NCBI RefSeq assembly: GCF_000153165.2
Contig: NC_014472.1
Coordinates: 2,352,001-2,416,000 of the forward strand
Direction of reading: 5' to 3'
Length of the DNA: 64,000 nt
Source: Maribacter sp. HTCC2170
GTDB taxonomy: Bacteria > Bacteroidota > Bacteroidia > Flavobacteriales > Flavobacteriaceae
Below the pieces are notes generated by a model, which saw only the letters and a list, made by a program, of their open reading frames with translations, made no database searches and was not told where the DNA came from. Within the stretch, counting starts at the first letter, position 1. Each line of letters starts with the position of its first letter. The position numbers were made by a program, and so were the translations under genes. This document shows, one piece after another, positions 1 to 8,910 of this stretch.

Positions 1-223
1 CGAGTACCTCAACATTCAATAGCTTTAGTTCTATAGAATCGGGATGTTGCTTTAAACTGATTTTGATTGCCTTCTTGGCTAAGGCTATTTTACCGTGGTT
101 GAGGTAATGGTGAATAATATCTTCAAAATCTTCAGCATCAAAGAAGTAGACATCATCTGTCTTAAGCATTGATTCAAACTTCGCAATGGGCTGGTTCGGC
201 CTTTCGTTAGCTTCTAACGCCAT
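1..223 (-). CDS. TPR-type helical repeat protein, N-terminal fragment
   Basis: The gene starts with ATG at 223 and runs off the left edge, so only about 74 N-terminal residues are visible. They are acidic (a run of D, E and F around residues 25-40) and continue into a helix pair, HHYLNHGKIALAKKAIKISL, whose G/A spacing is that of a tetratricopeptide-type repeat. TPR proteins mediate protein contacts; no partner can be named from this fragment. No signal peptide is visible, so a cytoplasmic location is likely. It lies about 100 bases upstream of, and on the same strand as, the end of the aminotransferase gene, and may be co-transcribed with it. The repeat assignment is by eye only. Confidence 0.6.
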   Translation of the reverse strand, partial: MALEANERPNQPIAKFESMLKTDDVYFFDAEDFEDIIHHYLNHGKIALAKKAIKISLKQHPDSIELKLLNVEVL

Positions 224-323
224 AGGAACTATTTGGTTAAACTATGGAATTAAAAATAGTCTTTTGGATCTACGTTTGATTCCCGATTAGGGCTATATTA
301 TTAACAAATTAGTTAACAAGTTT

Positions 324-1502
324 TTATTTGTAATCGTTGAGTATCTGAAGAATGGTTTCACAACCTTTTTCTATTTCCTCAATGGTAATGGTCAAAGGCG
401 GTGAAATTCTAACTGCCCTTTGCTCAAATAGTAGCCAAAAGAGTATTAGGTTCTTTTTTGTAGCTGATAGAATAAGAAAATCAGCAAGTTCTTGGCTTTC
501 CATTATTAAGGCTAACATAAGTCCTTTGCCACGGATCTCCTTGATATACTTATGCTTTAACAGTTTACGGATTGTTTTTTCTTTTTCTAAAGTTTCTTCT
601 ATCAGATTGCTCCCAGTAATTTCCTGTAACGTTGCCAAACAGGCAGATGCTATCACTGGATTGCCACCAAATGTGGTGATGTGACCTAGCCTTGGATTAT
701 CTTTTAAGGTCGACATTATCTCATAAGATGACGTAAAAGCACCGACGGGAAGACCGGATGCCATTCCCTTACCAATGACCAAGATATCTGGAATGCAATT
801 GTACTGTTCAAACGCAAAGAGACTTCCTGAACGACCAAAACCAGGTTGAATTTCATCTAGTACCAATAATGCGCCGACCTCTGTGCATCGTTTTCTGACT
901 TTTTCTAGATAACCTTCAATTGGTTCAACAAATCCAGCACCACCTTGTATGGTCTCCAGTACGACAGCAGCCGTTCTGGAAGTAATCTTTTGAATATCTA
1001 CTTCCGAATTAAAATCAATAAAGGAAATGTCTGGAATCAAAGGCCTAAAGGTACTTTTTCGTTCCTCATAACCCATAATACTTAGACTACCCATGGTGTT
1101 ACCATGGTACCCCTTATTTGCAGCTACGATTTCTGTTCTGCCCGTAAATCGCCGGGCCAATTTTAATGCTCCTTCTATAGCCTCTGTGCCTGAATTCACC
1201 AAATAGGTAGTTTCTAAAGGAGCTGGAAGGAGTGAGGCCAAAAGCTTGGTATATTCGATTGCAGGTTCTTGAATGTACTCACCATAAACCATTACGTGCA
1301 TATACTTATCCAGCTGGTCTTTTACGGCCTTAACGACCTTTGGGTGACAGTGTCCAAGACTGCAGGCGGAAACACCGGCGACAAAATCAAGATGCGCATT
1401 ACCGTTCTTATCATAGATGTATGAACCTTTGGCATCCACAATTTCCAATGAAAGGGGATGACTTGTTGTTTGGGCTTGATATTTAAGAAAATCATCTTTC
1501 AT
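324..1502 (-). CDS. class III PLP-dependent aminotransferase
   Basis: This 392-residue protein is an aspartate aminotransferase-fold class III enzyme that transfers an amino group from an omega- or alpha-amino donor to a keto acid, in the cytoplasm. The PLP lysine is K245 in IGKGMASG, DEIQ (216-219) supplies the cofactor aspartate, and SGTEA (104-108) binds the phosphate. Length is normal for acetylornithine, ornithine and 4-aminobutyrate aminotransferases, but the substrate cannot be read from the sequence. No arginine or GABA genes are nearby. The ATG at 1502 is 8 bases downstream of the OstA-like stop, so the two genes are probably one transcript. Family assignment is firm; substrate is unknown. 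Confidence 0.9.
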   Translation of the reverse strand: MKDDFLKYQAQTTSHPLSLEIVDAKGSYIYDKNGNAHLDFVAGVSACSLGHCHPKVVKAVKDQLDKYMHVMVYGEYIQEPAIEYTKLLASLLPAPLETTYLVNSGTEAIEGALKLARRFTGRTEIVAANKGYHGNTMGSLSIMGYEERKSTFRPLIPDISFIDFNSEVDIQKITSRTAAVVLETIQGGAGFVEPIEGYLEKVRKRCTEVGALLVLDEIQPGFGRSGSLFAFEQYNCIPDILVIGKGMASGLPVGAFTSSYEIMSTLKDNPRLGHITTFGGNPVIASACLATLQEITGSNLIEETLEKEKTIRKLLKHKYIKEIRGKGLMLALIMESQELADFLILSATKKNLILFWLLFEQRAVRISPPLTITIEEIEKGCETILQILNDYK

Positions 1503-1510
1503 AATCTGCC

Positions 1511-3211
1511 TTATAAAGCCTTCTTCTGTTTTGATTTTTTCTTTGGATCAATAGCTTGATCATTTGATTTGGGAATATTGTTTACCGGGTCGCCCTCATT
1601 GGAATTGCGTTCTTCTTCCTCGGCATCAATATCAATGGGATTTGAAATTCCTCGTATGATCGGAAGTACAATATTATTATCGTCATAATCAAAAATGTCA
1701 TCTTTGGACATAATTCGCTCATCACCACGCCAAATAAAACCTTTTAGAATTCTTTCATTCACAGATAATTCTGTTTCTGGAAAAATATCGCCTTCTGGGT
1801 CAGTAAAAAAAGTAAGGTCTTCAATGTCATTGTTAGCCATTGTAATGCGGATCTTACTGCATTTGGTCTTGTTTATTCCAACAAGTTCATCGTCATCATT
1901 GTAAACGTAATAAACGACCTCAGTATTCTTGATTAAATCAATGACTTTAAGTTGATTATCCTCAAATTTACCGAACAAGTCTATGCCTTTTGCTTGGTTG
2001 TAGCCTTCCATACTCACACTATCCAACGAAATGACAAAAGCATTGTTCAATACCTTGAGCGAATCCATTTTCTCAGTCTTTAAATTGGATTTTAAGTGAA
2101 TGCTGTCGCCGGTCATTTGATTTGGACCATTCCATAGAATGGGGTTTGTGATCATTTGAGTCAATCCTGTTTTTTCATTGTAATGGATAGAATCGCATTT
2201 GCCACTTAAGTCGGTCTTAAAAACTTTGGCATTTCGAAATGCTCGTAAAATTCGATTTTCAGGTTTACCTGTAAGCATTAATGTATCACCATGAATGTAC
2301 AGTGAGTCTTGTTCCATTAAGCCAATTGAAACGGCTCTCTTTGTGGCGAAGACAGAATCTTTTGCTTTAAAAACCTCAGCATAATGTGCTTTAATGAGAC
2401 CGTTATTTATAGTGTCGATCACTTTTATATTGTTGGTGGCCGAAGCAAACTCCCTTGCTTTATTAAAATAGACGCTGTCGCCTTTTATAATTCGATTGTT
2501 GTAATCAATTTTCGTGTTTTTAATAAAATAACCACTTTCAACCTTGGTGTCATAAAAACCACGTTCACAATAGATCTTATACGTATTCCCAGTTATTGTT
2601 GAGGGGCCATATAAATAGGCATTCTTTGAAGTTTCGTAATAGTCAAGTTGCTCGGAATCAAGTATATAGTCTGGATTTGTAAGGTGTACACTATCTAAAA
2701 ACTGAAGCTTTTTTGTTTCTAGAAAATACTTGCCAATTTCACTTGTTAATGTATTCACAGAATCAACCACAGTACCAAAATCTTGATAATATGCCTGTTG
2801 TTCTATTCTATTGAAACGTAATGTATCTGTGGTAAGGGTCATTTGTGACTTACTGGTCAAAACTACATTTTCCCATGCCTTAGCAAGGTTTTCATTTCCG
2901 TTGTAATCAATTTTGCCACTGGTCATTTCAACAGAATCACCTTGCTGCAATCGAATATTTCCTATAGCTTTTAATCTGTTTTCTTGTTGGTAGTATATGG
3001 CGAGGTCACAAAAAAGGTCAGCGCCTTCATGCTCGAACTGTATTTGTCTATTGTCTTTGCTGAAGATTGAAGCACCTGGAAATTGGGCCTCATCCTTGGT
3101 GAAATTAGCACCATAAACTATATTGATTTGTTTTACTTCTTTTTCCTCTGGTTCCTGAGCCAGTATCGGAAGAGTGAATAAAACCAATAAATAACCAATT
3201 ACTCTTTTCAA
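1511..3211 (-). CDS. OstA-like protein (LPS-transport LptA/OstA family)
   Basis: The 566-residue protein opens with a signal peptide (MKRVIGYLLVLFTLPILAQ) and continues as repeated beta-strand segments (GDSV.MTSGKIDYNG, LTTDTLRFNR and similar) typical of OstA/LptA proteins that carry lipopolysaccharide across the periplasm. It lacks the C-terminal barrel of LptD, as is usual for the Bacteroidota OstA-like form. The C terminus is lysine-rich and low in complexity. The start is TTG at 3211: there is no in-frame ATG upstream, the signal peptide begins exactly there, and a TAnnTTTG box lies 17 bases upstream (3228-3235). Role in LPS export is inferred from the family. Confidence 0.85.
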   Translation of the reverse strand: MKRVIGYLLVLFTLPILAQEPEEKEVKQINIVYGANFTKDEAQFPGASIFSKDNRQIQFEHEGADLFCDLAIYYQQENRLKAIGNIRLQQGDSVEMTSGKIDYNGNENLAKAWENVVLTSKSQMTLTTDTLRFNRIEQQAYYQDFGTVVDSVNTLTSEIGKYFLETKKLQFLDSVHLTNPDYILDSEQLDYYETSKNAYLYGPSTITGNTYKIYCERGFYDTKVESGYFIKNTKIDYNNRIIKGDSVYFNKAREFASATNNIKVIDTINNGLIKAHYAEVFKAKDSVFATKRAVSIGLMEQDSLYIHGDTLMLTGKPENRILRAFRNAKVFKTDLSGKCDSIHYNEKTGLTQMITNPILWNGPNQMTGDSIHLKSNLKTEKMDSLKVLNNAFVISLDSVSMEGYNQAKGIDLFGKFEDNQLKVIDLIKNTEVVYYVYNDDDELVGINKTKCSKIRITMANNDIEDLTFFTDPEGDIFPETELSVNERILKGFIWRGDERIMSKDDIFDYDDNNIVLPIIRGISNPIDIDAEEEERNSNEGDPVNNIPKSNDQAIDPKKKSKQKKAL

Positions 3212-3227
3212 CCTATGATATTTTGAC

Positions 3228-3235
3228 CAAAAATA
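3228..3235 (-). promoter_or_regulatory. Bacteroidota -7 box for the OstA-like gene
   Basis: On the minus strand this reads TATTTTTG, a perfect match to the Bacteroidota -7 element TAnnTTTG, 17 bases before the TTG start codon. No clear -33 TTG was seen at 17-23 bases upstream. The position helps decide the non-ATG start. Confidence 0.45.
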
Positions 3236-3283
3236 GAACTTTTTGGGGCATGTAAATAATGATTGGGATAGTTTTAGGAATTG

Positions 3284-3916
3284 TTAATTCATCATCTCTG
3301 CTACAATTGGTTTTAGGCCACTAAAAAAGAACTCAACGGCAATTACCATAACAATCAGTCCCATTAAGCGCATCATGACATTATTGCCCGTTTCACCAAG
3401 TACTTTTATTATTTTGCTTGAACTGAATAGAATCAAGTAAGTGAGTATCATCACTATCAAAATTGAAAGAACCAATACCATTTTCTTTTCCAGGGACTCG
3501 GCGTCTTCCATTAAAACAATTGCGTTTGTCAAAGCTCCAGGCCCACAAATCATCGGAATTGCCAATGGAGTTATTGATATATCATTGATATAGGAATGTA
3601 CCTCCGATTCTTTTACCTTAACTTTTCCCAATCGTGCTTGAAGCATATCCATTCCCATCAAAAAGAAGATAACGCCACCAACAATTCTAAAGCTATTAAC
3701 TGAAATCCCAAAAAAGTTGAACAACACTTGACCAGAGAATGCAAAAATGACTATCGTGATAAATGCCGCAATGGATGCTTTTTTGGCAGTACGGGTCCTA
3801 TGTTCATTATCTAGTTCTGCCGTCATGGTCATAAAAATAGGCATCGTACCAAGCGGGTTGATCAAGGTGAAAAAAGAAGTGAATGCCAAAAGACCAAACG
3901 TTAATAAATCGCTCAT
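3284..3916 (-). CDS. MarC family integral membrane protein
   Basis: About 210 residues from the ATG at 3916 (MSDLLTFGLLAFTSFF), with six hydrophobic segments and the MarC signatures FTLINPLGTMPIF near the start and ITPLAIPMICGPGALTNAI in the middle. MarC proteins (UPF0056) are inner-membrane proteins of unsettled function; the old link to antibiotic resistance was withdrawn. A longer frame to 3973 exists but would begin with TTG inside a -7 promoter box, so the shorter start is preferred. It faces away from the SRPBCC gene and is a single-gene unit with its own promoter at 3971-4002. Confidence 0.85.
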   Translation of the reverse strand: MSDLLTFGLLAFTSFFTLINPLGTMPIFMTMTAELDNEHRTRTAKKASIAAFITIVIFAFSGQVLFNFFGISVNSFRIVGGVIFFLMGMDMLQARLGKVKVKESEVHSYINDISITPLAIPMICGPGALTNAIVLMEDAESLEKKMVLVLSILIVMILTYLILFSSSKIIKVLGETGNNVMMRLMGLIVMVIAVEFFFSGLKPIVAEMMN

Positions 3917-3970
3917 AATAAACAAATAAGATTCAAATACTAAATATTTTCTTAATGAATAATTAAGGGG

Positions 3971-4002
3971 CAAATGTATTTTATTTTTTTAGAGTTGGAC
4001 AA
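3971..4002 (-). promoter_or_regulatory. Bacteroidota promoter of the marC-like gene
   Basis: Minus strand: TTG (4002-4000), 21 bases, then TACATTTG (3978-3971). This matches the TTG-N17-23-TAnnTTTG consensus of Bacteroidota sigma-ABfr. It lies about 55 bases before the ATG at 3916 and overlaps the alternative TTG start, which argues against that start. Confidence 0.55.
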
Positions 4003-4068
4003 CGGTTATGTAAAAAAATCATTTTTTAGAATTGAGACCATTATTTAAGAAATAGGTAATTTACAGGA

Positions 4069-4521
4069 ATGGAAAATGCAAATAATTATTTTCGGAAAAT
4101 TGAACTTTCTTGTTCCCAAGAAGAGACATTTAAAGCAATAGCCACACGAATTGGTGATTGGTGGAGTGTGATTAATGGCCGTTCGGATAGGGTAGGAGGT
4201 GAATTTAAAATCTCTTTTGGTGAGGAATCTTATTGGAGATTTAGGGTAATATCATTGAATGAACCTTATGAAATTGTTTGGAAATGTATTGACTCCCATC
4301 AAGACCATAACCTTAAAGGTATTGATGAGGAATGGATTGGATCTATGCTATATTGGAAAATCTCTAAACTTGAATCTAAAACAACGATTGAGTTTTTACA
4401 TGACGGTTTAATATCCACTGGTATTTGTTACGAAGTCTGCTCGAACGGTTGGGATTTTTATGTTTTGGACAGCCTAACAAGTTTTTTGGAAACTGGAAAG
4501 GGTAAACCTTCTGAAAAATAA
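4069..4521 (+). CDS. SRPBCC (START/Bet v1-like) domain protein
   Basis: The 150-residue protein is a single SRPBCC-type domain of the AHSA1 kind: FRKIELSCSQEETFKAIATRIGDWW at the start, the strand WRFRVISLNEPYEIVWKC, and WISKLESKTTIEFLHDGL near the end, closing with a helix (YVLDSLTSFLETG). Such proteins bind hydrophobic ligands in a deep pocket; no ligand is predictable. There is no signal peptide. It stands alone on the plus strand between two minus-strand units and ends in a strong bidirectional hairpin. Starts at ATG 4069; no strong Shine-Dalgarno is seen, as is usual for this phylum. Confidence 0.8.
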   Translation: MENANNYFRKIELSCSQEETFKAIATRIGDWWSVINGRSDRVGGEFKISFGEESYWRFRVISLNEPYEIVWKCIDSHQDHNLKGIDEEWIGSMLYWKISKLESKTTIEFLHDGLISTGICYEVCSNGWDFYVLDSLTSFLETGKGKPSEK

Positions 4522-4550
4522 ATAAGACTGCCTATTTGGGCAGCCTTATT
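4521..4550. terminator. bidirectional hairpin terminator
   Basis: AATAAGaCTGCC pairs with GGCAGcCTTATT (one mismatch) around a six-base loop, directly after the SRPBCC stop codon and before the end of the convergent oxidoreductase gene. It can serve both directions, although U-tracts are short. Confidence 0.6.
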
Positions 4551-4565
4551 AATTATATAGAGTAT

Positions 4566-6005
4566 TTAAAAATCTCTATAAGGGGCACTTAAAAATTCGT
4601 TCGCCTCCTCTTCAGCAAATTTAGCTGTGTCATTGTCCCAATGCAGGGTCTTGTTAGGGAAACGACCTGCAATTACACCTAACAATATCGTTTCAGTAAG
4701 TCTTGATGCATAGGAGAACGGAGCAGTACATTCACCTCTTCCCAAACAAGATTCAACAAATTCATGATAATGTTTAACACCTTCCGAGGCATAATTTCTA
4801 ATTGGGTCACCCATGTTATTGGCCTTACTGATTTCCTCAATTTCTTTGGAGATATCGACGTATTCACCATCAACAATTTTTGTTGGTAATTGCATAAAAT
4901 GAGGAAGTAATAAACGACCTTTATCACCAATGAACATGGCTCCTTGGTCGGGCAAAACGCCTACTCCCGCAGCTTCTGTTTTTAATGACATTTTTTCTTC
5001 CACTGAAGCATCACCCTTCTTGGATTTTCTTTTTTTCTTGGCCCCTGGTAATACAAGATCTTCATGTTCTTTTGGAGCACCAGGGCCATCATACCATACC
5101 CATTTTAACGAGTCCGCGGTGTATTTGGTTCCTGGAAACTCATATGTTACTACATTGTTTTCAGGAAATCCAAAACCTGTGGGTTTTCTGCATTCATTTT
5201 TGATCGTTCTGGGAACGTCCAAAGCCAAAGCATTATAGGGAGTGTCAAAAATATGAACGCCCATGTCACCAAGTGTACCGCAACCATAGTCCATTAGTTT
5301 TCTCCAATTTCCGGGATGGTACACCCCTTTTTTATAATCCCTTTTTGCTGATGTGCCCAGCCAAAGGTTCCAGTCTAAAGTTTCTGGAATTGGGTCCGAT
5401 CCCTTTGGTTCTTTACCATCATACCCCCAATTCTTAGGAGACCAAGCTCTAACCGTATGGACTTTCCCAATAATTCCTGATTGAATCAAAAGAGTTGCCA
5501 ATTTATAATCGTAGAACGAGTGTACTTGAATTCCCATTTGGGTAACCAAATTTTTCTCAGCCGCCAATTTGTTCATTGCACGAGCTTCAGATACGTGATG
5601 CGTTAATGGTTTTTGACAATAAACTGGTTTGTTCATGTTCATGGCCATTAGTGAGGCCGGGGCATGAGTATGATCTGGTGTAGAAACCACAACCGCATCT
5701 ATTTCATTTTCCATCTCTTTTAGCATTATCCTATAGTCAGTATAGGTTTTCGCCTTTGGATGTAATTTTTTAGCAGCTGCAAGATTATTAGCATCTACAT
5801 CACATAAAGCTGTAATGTCTACCAATGAATGAGAGGCGATGGCCTTTAAATCTTCGCCGCCCATATTCCCAACACCAATATGTGCGGTTCTTAATCTATT
5901 GTGTGGTCCCATCTTACCTATAAATGAGGGAACCAATGTTAGCCCTAGTAACCCTAGGCCACTTTTTTTTACAAAATCTCTACGATCTTTATTATGTGTA
6001 CTCAT
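4566..6005 (-). CDS. Gfo/Idh/MocA family oxidoreductase, Tat-type export signal
   Basis: This 479-residue NAD(P)-dependent oxidoreductase has a twin-arginine leader (DRRDFVKKSGLGLLGLTL), a Rossmann domain starting near residue 36 (HIGVGNMGG), STPDHTHA near 110 and a QKP variant of the EKP catalytic-lysine motif (PVYCQKPLTH). The C-terminal part is of the bacterial extended type. Members oxidise or epimerise sugars with a bound nicotinamide cofactor; exported members keep it tightly bound. It is the last gene of the GH97-GH109-DUF1080-DUF1080 run, 30 bases after the preceding DUF1080 gene, so a glycoside or sugar substrate is likely. The exact reaction is not known. Confidence 0.85.
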   Translation of the reverse strand: MSTHNKDRRDFVKKSGLGLLGLTLVPSFIGKMGPHNRLRTAHIGVGNMGGEDLKAIASHSLVDITALCDVDANNLAAAKKLHPKAKTYTDYRIMLKEMENEIDAVVVSTPDHTHAPASLMAMNMNKPVYCQKPLTHHVSEARAMNKLAAEKNLVTQMGIQVHSFYDYKLATLLIQSGIIGKVHTVRAWSPKNWGYDGKEPKGSDPIPETLDWNLWLGTSAKRDYKKGVYHPGNWRKLMDYGCGTLGDMGVHIFDTPYNALALDVPRTIKNECRKPTGFGFPENNVVTYEFPGTKYTADSLKWVWYDGPGAPKEHEDLVLPGAKKKRKSKKGDASVEEKMSLKTEAAGVGVLPDQGAMFIGDKGRLLLPHFMQLPTKIVDGEYVDISKEIEEISKANNMGDPIRNYASEGVKHYHEFVESCLGRGECTAPFSYASRLTETILLGVIAGRFPNKTLHWDNDTAKFAEEEANEFLSAPYRDF

Positions 6006-6034
6006 ATGAATATGATTTTTCTCGTTTTTGTTAG

Positions 6035-6703
6035 TTATATTTTTTTGATTTTGATATTTCTGAATCTTACAACATCACCGTGACCCAAAAACCCTATATG
6101 GCCCTCTGTACGTTTTAACCCAGGATGCTCTTTTTTATCCATTGTTCCATTTTTTGACGCTTCAATAAAATCACCATCTACAATGGTCGTACCATTCAAT
6201 CTGATTTCAATTTTCGTTCCATTGACAATTACTTCCTGAGTATTCCATTCTCCAACAGGATTTAAAAAACCTCGTTTGGCAGGAATTATCCCATATACAG
6301 ATCCATGGTACTGATAGGGTTTTAGGTCAGCATATTTATCCGCAGTATTGTCCAAAATCTGTAATTCTTTTCCAAGATACGCCACATCACCCTCTAGAGG
6401 AGAATGGATACCTAATCCATTATTGGCACCTGGAGTTAATTGAAATTCAAATCTGAAAATAAAATCACTGTATTGATCTACAGTATAAAGATTACCTCCA
6501 CTTCCTTCCCCATTAGGATTAACAACAATCATTCCATCAATAGCTTCATAGGAATTATTATTGCCAATCCACCCGTCAAGATTTTCACCATTGAATAGGC
6601 TAACGAATCCATCATCATCTAATCCTTTTTGTGCGCCACAAGAGGTAAAAAGAACAATAATTAATAAAAAAGCAAAATGATTAGCTGTTGAACTTTTATA
6701 CAT
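6035..6703 (-). CDS. DUF1080 / 3-keto-disaccharide hydrolase domain lipoprotein
   Basis: The 222-residue protein has a lipoprotein signal with lipobox FTSC at about residue 22, then one DUF1080 domain (PF06439) with a concanavalin-like fold: SLFNGENLDGW, GANNGLGIHSP, LQILDN, NPVGEWNTQEV and a final RFRNIKIKKI. The family includes enzymes that cleave 3-keto-glycosides. It overlaps the preceding DUF1080 gene by one base (TAATG), which indicates translational coupling. Probably anchored in the outer or inner membrane facing the periplasm. Substrate unknown. Confidence 0.85.
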   Translation of the reverse strand: MYKSSTANHFAFLLIIVLFTSCGAQKGLDDDGFVSLFNGENLDGWIGNNNSYEAIDGMIVVNPNGEGSGGNLYTVDQYSDFIFRFEFQLTPGANNGLGIHSPLEGDVAYLGKELQILDNTADKYADLKPYQYHGSVYGIIPAKRGFLNPVGEWNTQEVIVNGTKIEIRLNGTTIVDGDFIEASKNGTMDKKEHPGLKRTEGHIGFLGHGDVVRFRNIKIKKI

Positions 6704-7494
6704 TAAAGTTTTTTGATTTTGATATTTCTAAACCATATGGGACTTGAGTGATCTTGGAAGCCTATGAATCCAGTCTTAAATTTGCCATAATCTTCACTGT
6801 TTTTCCATTTATCGGAATTCTTTTTCTCATGCCAATCTTCAGACCAGGGTACAAATGAAAGTACCATTTTTCCATTCAGCCAATGTTCAACTTTTTCAGG
6901 AGTAAAAACAATTTTACTTGAATTCCACTCACCAACAGGGTGTAAAATTTTCCCTTCAGGGTTAGCTGCGTGCATTGCATAATCTGAAGCTGTTTGTTGC
7001 AATGGTTTGAGTTCTTCAGGTTTTTCTGTATAACCTAAACTCAAATTGTATTCAGTCAAATCATGTATTCTGGCATAATTTTCATCATCTATCAATTGGT
7101 ATTCAGGAGATACTTCAGGCGGACTGTTATATCCCTCTTTTAAGTGGTAAAAAATACCCGAGTTTCCTCCTTCTGGGAGTTTCCATTCCACATAAAACTC
7201 AAAATTATCGAATTCTTCAGCTCCGTAAATGATATCTTTTCCCCCTTTATAATCTTGTTCTAGACCAAGTTCGGTATCAAACGTCAAGGCTCCATCCTTG
7301 GCAACCCACCCTGGAGGTAATGCTTTTCCATTGTACGCTCGCCAACCTTCTGTGCTTACGCCATCAAAAAGGGTAATCCAGTCATTTGCTTTTACTTGAG
7401 CCTCGATCCCCGTTTCTGATTTTGCTCCCTTCTTGACTGTCTTACAAGAATAACTAGCTAAAATCACAACTAGCATTAAAATAGTTTTTTTCAT
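6703..7494 (-). CDS. DUF1080 / 3-keto-disaccharide hydrolase domain lipoprotein
   Basis: A 263-residue lipoprotein (signal MKKTILMLVVILASYSC, lipobox SYSC) with one DUF1080 domain: ITLFDGVSTEGWRAYNG, WKLPEGGNSGIFYHLKEG, EYQLIDDENYA, HPVGEWNSSKIVF and WFRNIKIKKL at the end. It is longer than its neighbour through insertions after the LIDDE segment. It sits between the GH109-type gene (15-base gap) and the second DUF1080 gene (one-base overlap), so all five genes from GH97 on look like one operon. Two non-identical DUF1080 copies side by side may act on different anomers or linkages; that is inference. Confidence 0.85.
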   Translation of the reverse strand: MKKTILMLVVILASYSCKTVKKGAKSETGIEAQVKANDWITLFDGVSTEGWRAYNGKALPPGWVAKDGALTFDTELGLEQDYKGGKDIIYGAEEFDNFEFYVEWKLPEGGNSGIFYHLKEGYNSPPEVSPEYQLIDDENYARIHDLTEYNLSLGYTEKPEELKPLQQTASDYAMHAANPEGKILHPVGEWNSSKIVFTPEKVEHWLNGKMVLSFVPWSEDWHEKKNSDKWKNSEDYGKFKTGFIGFQDHSSPIWFRNIKIKKL

Positions 7495-7509
7495 TCTTGC
7501 TATAAGTTA

Positions 7510-8907
7510 TTAAGAAATTATACCTAATGGATTTGTGTTTTTCCAATTTCCTCTAGTGAAATCAGGGAAATTCTGTGGTGCACCGCCACTTGCAACTGAG
7601 CGTTCACTTAATGGGGCAACAGCACTCCAAGAACATCCTTCATATAGGTTTTGATCTAATGGAAGGCCTTTTTGAAGGCATTCTATAATCCGGTACCGCA
7701 TCATCCCGTCCATGCCACCATGTCCACTTCCCTGAGTTGATTGGCTTAATCTTTTGTACAATGGATGATCATATTTTTCATATAATGCTGCCAGTTGATC
7801 GCCTTGAGCCCAGGAATGATGGTTTTTTGTAGCTCCTTCAATTCCACCTTCCAAAGCTACTCTTGTAGGAAAACCGGCAAGAATACCCTTAGTTCCTTGA
7901 ATCATATTGTGGCGAGAGTATGGTCTTGGACTTGTTTCATCCCATTGCACCATAATAGTGCGTCCCATTGTTGTTTTGATGATGGAAGTATTCAAATCAC
8001 CTCCTTTGAATTCTAATTTATTCCATTTATGATCAGCATCATATTTCTTTTCAGCATATAGCTTTCTACCCAAAGCAGGAGTAGAGAATGATACTAGACT
8101 ATTGAACTTGTCATCAGTACGATCCAAATTCATATATTGTGCTACAGGACCTAATCCATGTGTTGGATAAAGGTTTCCATTTCTTTTGGCATAGTGATAA
8201 GTTCTCCAAGAACCCGTACCACGTTCTTGTTCTTCCATCTGACCTCTTAATTCATGAATGTATGCAGCTTCGGCGTGTAATGGCTCACCAATTAAACCCT
8301 GTCTACACATATTTAAATACATCAATTCATCCCTGCCATAGTTGACATTTTCCATCATCATACAATGCTTCTGGGTTTTTTCAGATGTATCTACAATTTC
8401 CCACATTTCATCAAGGGTGACTGCAATAGGAACTTCAACAAATGCATGAGCACCTTTTTTCATGGCCTCAATTGCCATTGGCGCATGGGTGGCCCAATTT
8501 GTTGCTATAAAAACTGCATCCGGCTTAACTTCATCCAACATGACTTTCCATTGGTTCTCGCCACCATGATAGAGTTTTATTTTTTTATGTCTTTTACCTC
8601 CGCCAATTTCCTTGGCCTTCGCTCCCCATTTTTCAACATTGTCTTGATAAAGATCACTAATTGCAACAACCTCAGTGCCTGGTAATTGAGCAATGAATTT
8701 TAAATGTCCCGGTCCTCTTGCACCTATACCTATAAAAGCTACTCGTACAGTTTCTAGTTTTGGTGCTGCGAAATCACCCATATATTTGGCACCATATGCC
8801 CGTTCATAGGTTTTCGAAGCGGAATTGGCAATTGAAGGGGTTATCGCCATGGCTGCACCTGCCAAGGATGTCTTTCTAATAAAATTTCTTCTGTTGATGT
8901 TTTTCAT
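7510..8907 (-). CDS. GH109-type Gfo/Idh/MocA glycosidase/oxidoreductase
   Basis: The 465-residue protein has a twin-arginine leader (RRNFIRKTSLAGAAMA), an NAD-binding motif IGIGARGPGH near residue 58, and the sequence HGLGPVAQYMNLDRTDD that marks the GH109 branch of the Gfo/Idh/MocA family. GH109 enzymes use a tightly bound NAD+ to oxidise C3 transiently and split glycosides by elimination (the founding member is an alpha-N-acetylgalactosaminidase). Export as a folded, cofactor-loaded protein through Tat fits. It starts three bases after the GH97 stop, so co-expression is almost certain. Substrate specificity cannot be read here. Confidence 0.82.
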   Translation of the reverse strand: MKNINRRNFIRKTSLAGAAMAITPSIANSASKTYERAYGAKYMGDFAAPKLETVRVAFIGIGARGPGHLKFIAQLPGTEVVAISDLYQDNVEKWGAKAKEIGGGKRHKKIKLYHGGENQWKVMLDEVKPDAVFIATNWATHAPMAIEAMKKGAHAFVEVPIAVTLDEMWEIVDTSEKTQKHCMMMENVNYGRDELMYLNMCRQGLIGEPLHAEAAYIHELRGQMEEQERGTGSWRTYHYAKRNGNLYPTHGLGPVAQYMNLDRTDDKFNSLVSFSTPALGRKLYAEKKYDADHKWNKLEFKGGDLNTSIIKTTMGRTIMVQWDETSPRPYSRHNMIQGTKGILAGFPTRVALEGGIEGATKNHHSWAQGDQLAALYEKYDHPLYKRLSQSTQGSGHGGMDGMMRYRIIECLQKGLPLDQNLYEGCSWSAVAPLSERSVASGGAPQNFPDFTRGNWKNTNPLGIIS

Positions 8908-8910
8908 GTT

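Noticed and set aside
3917-3973. TTG start for the MarC protein
   Set aside because: It lies in the promoter; the family start MSDLL is at 3916.
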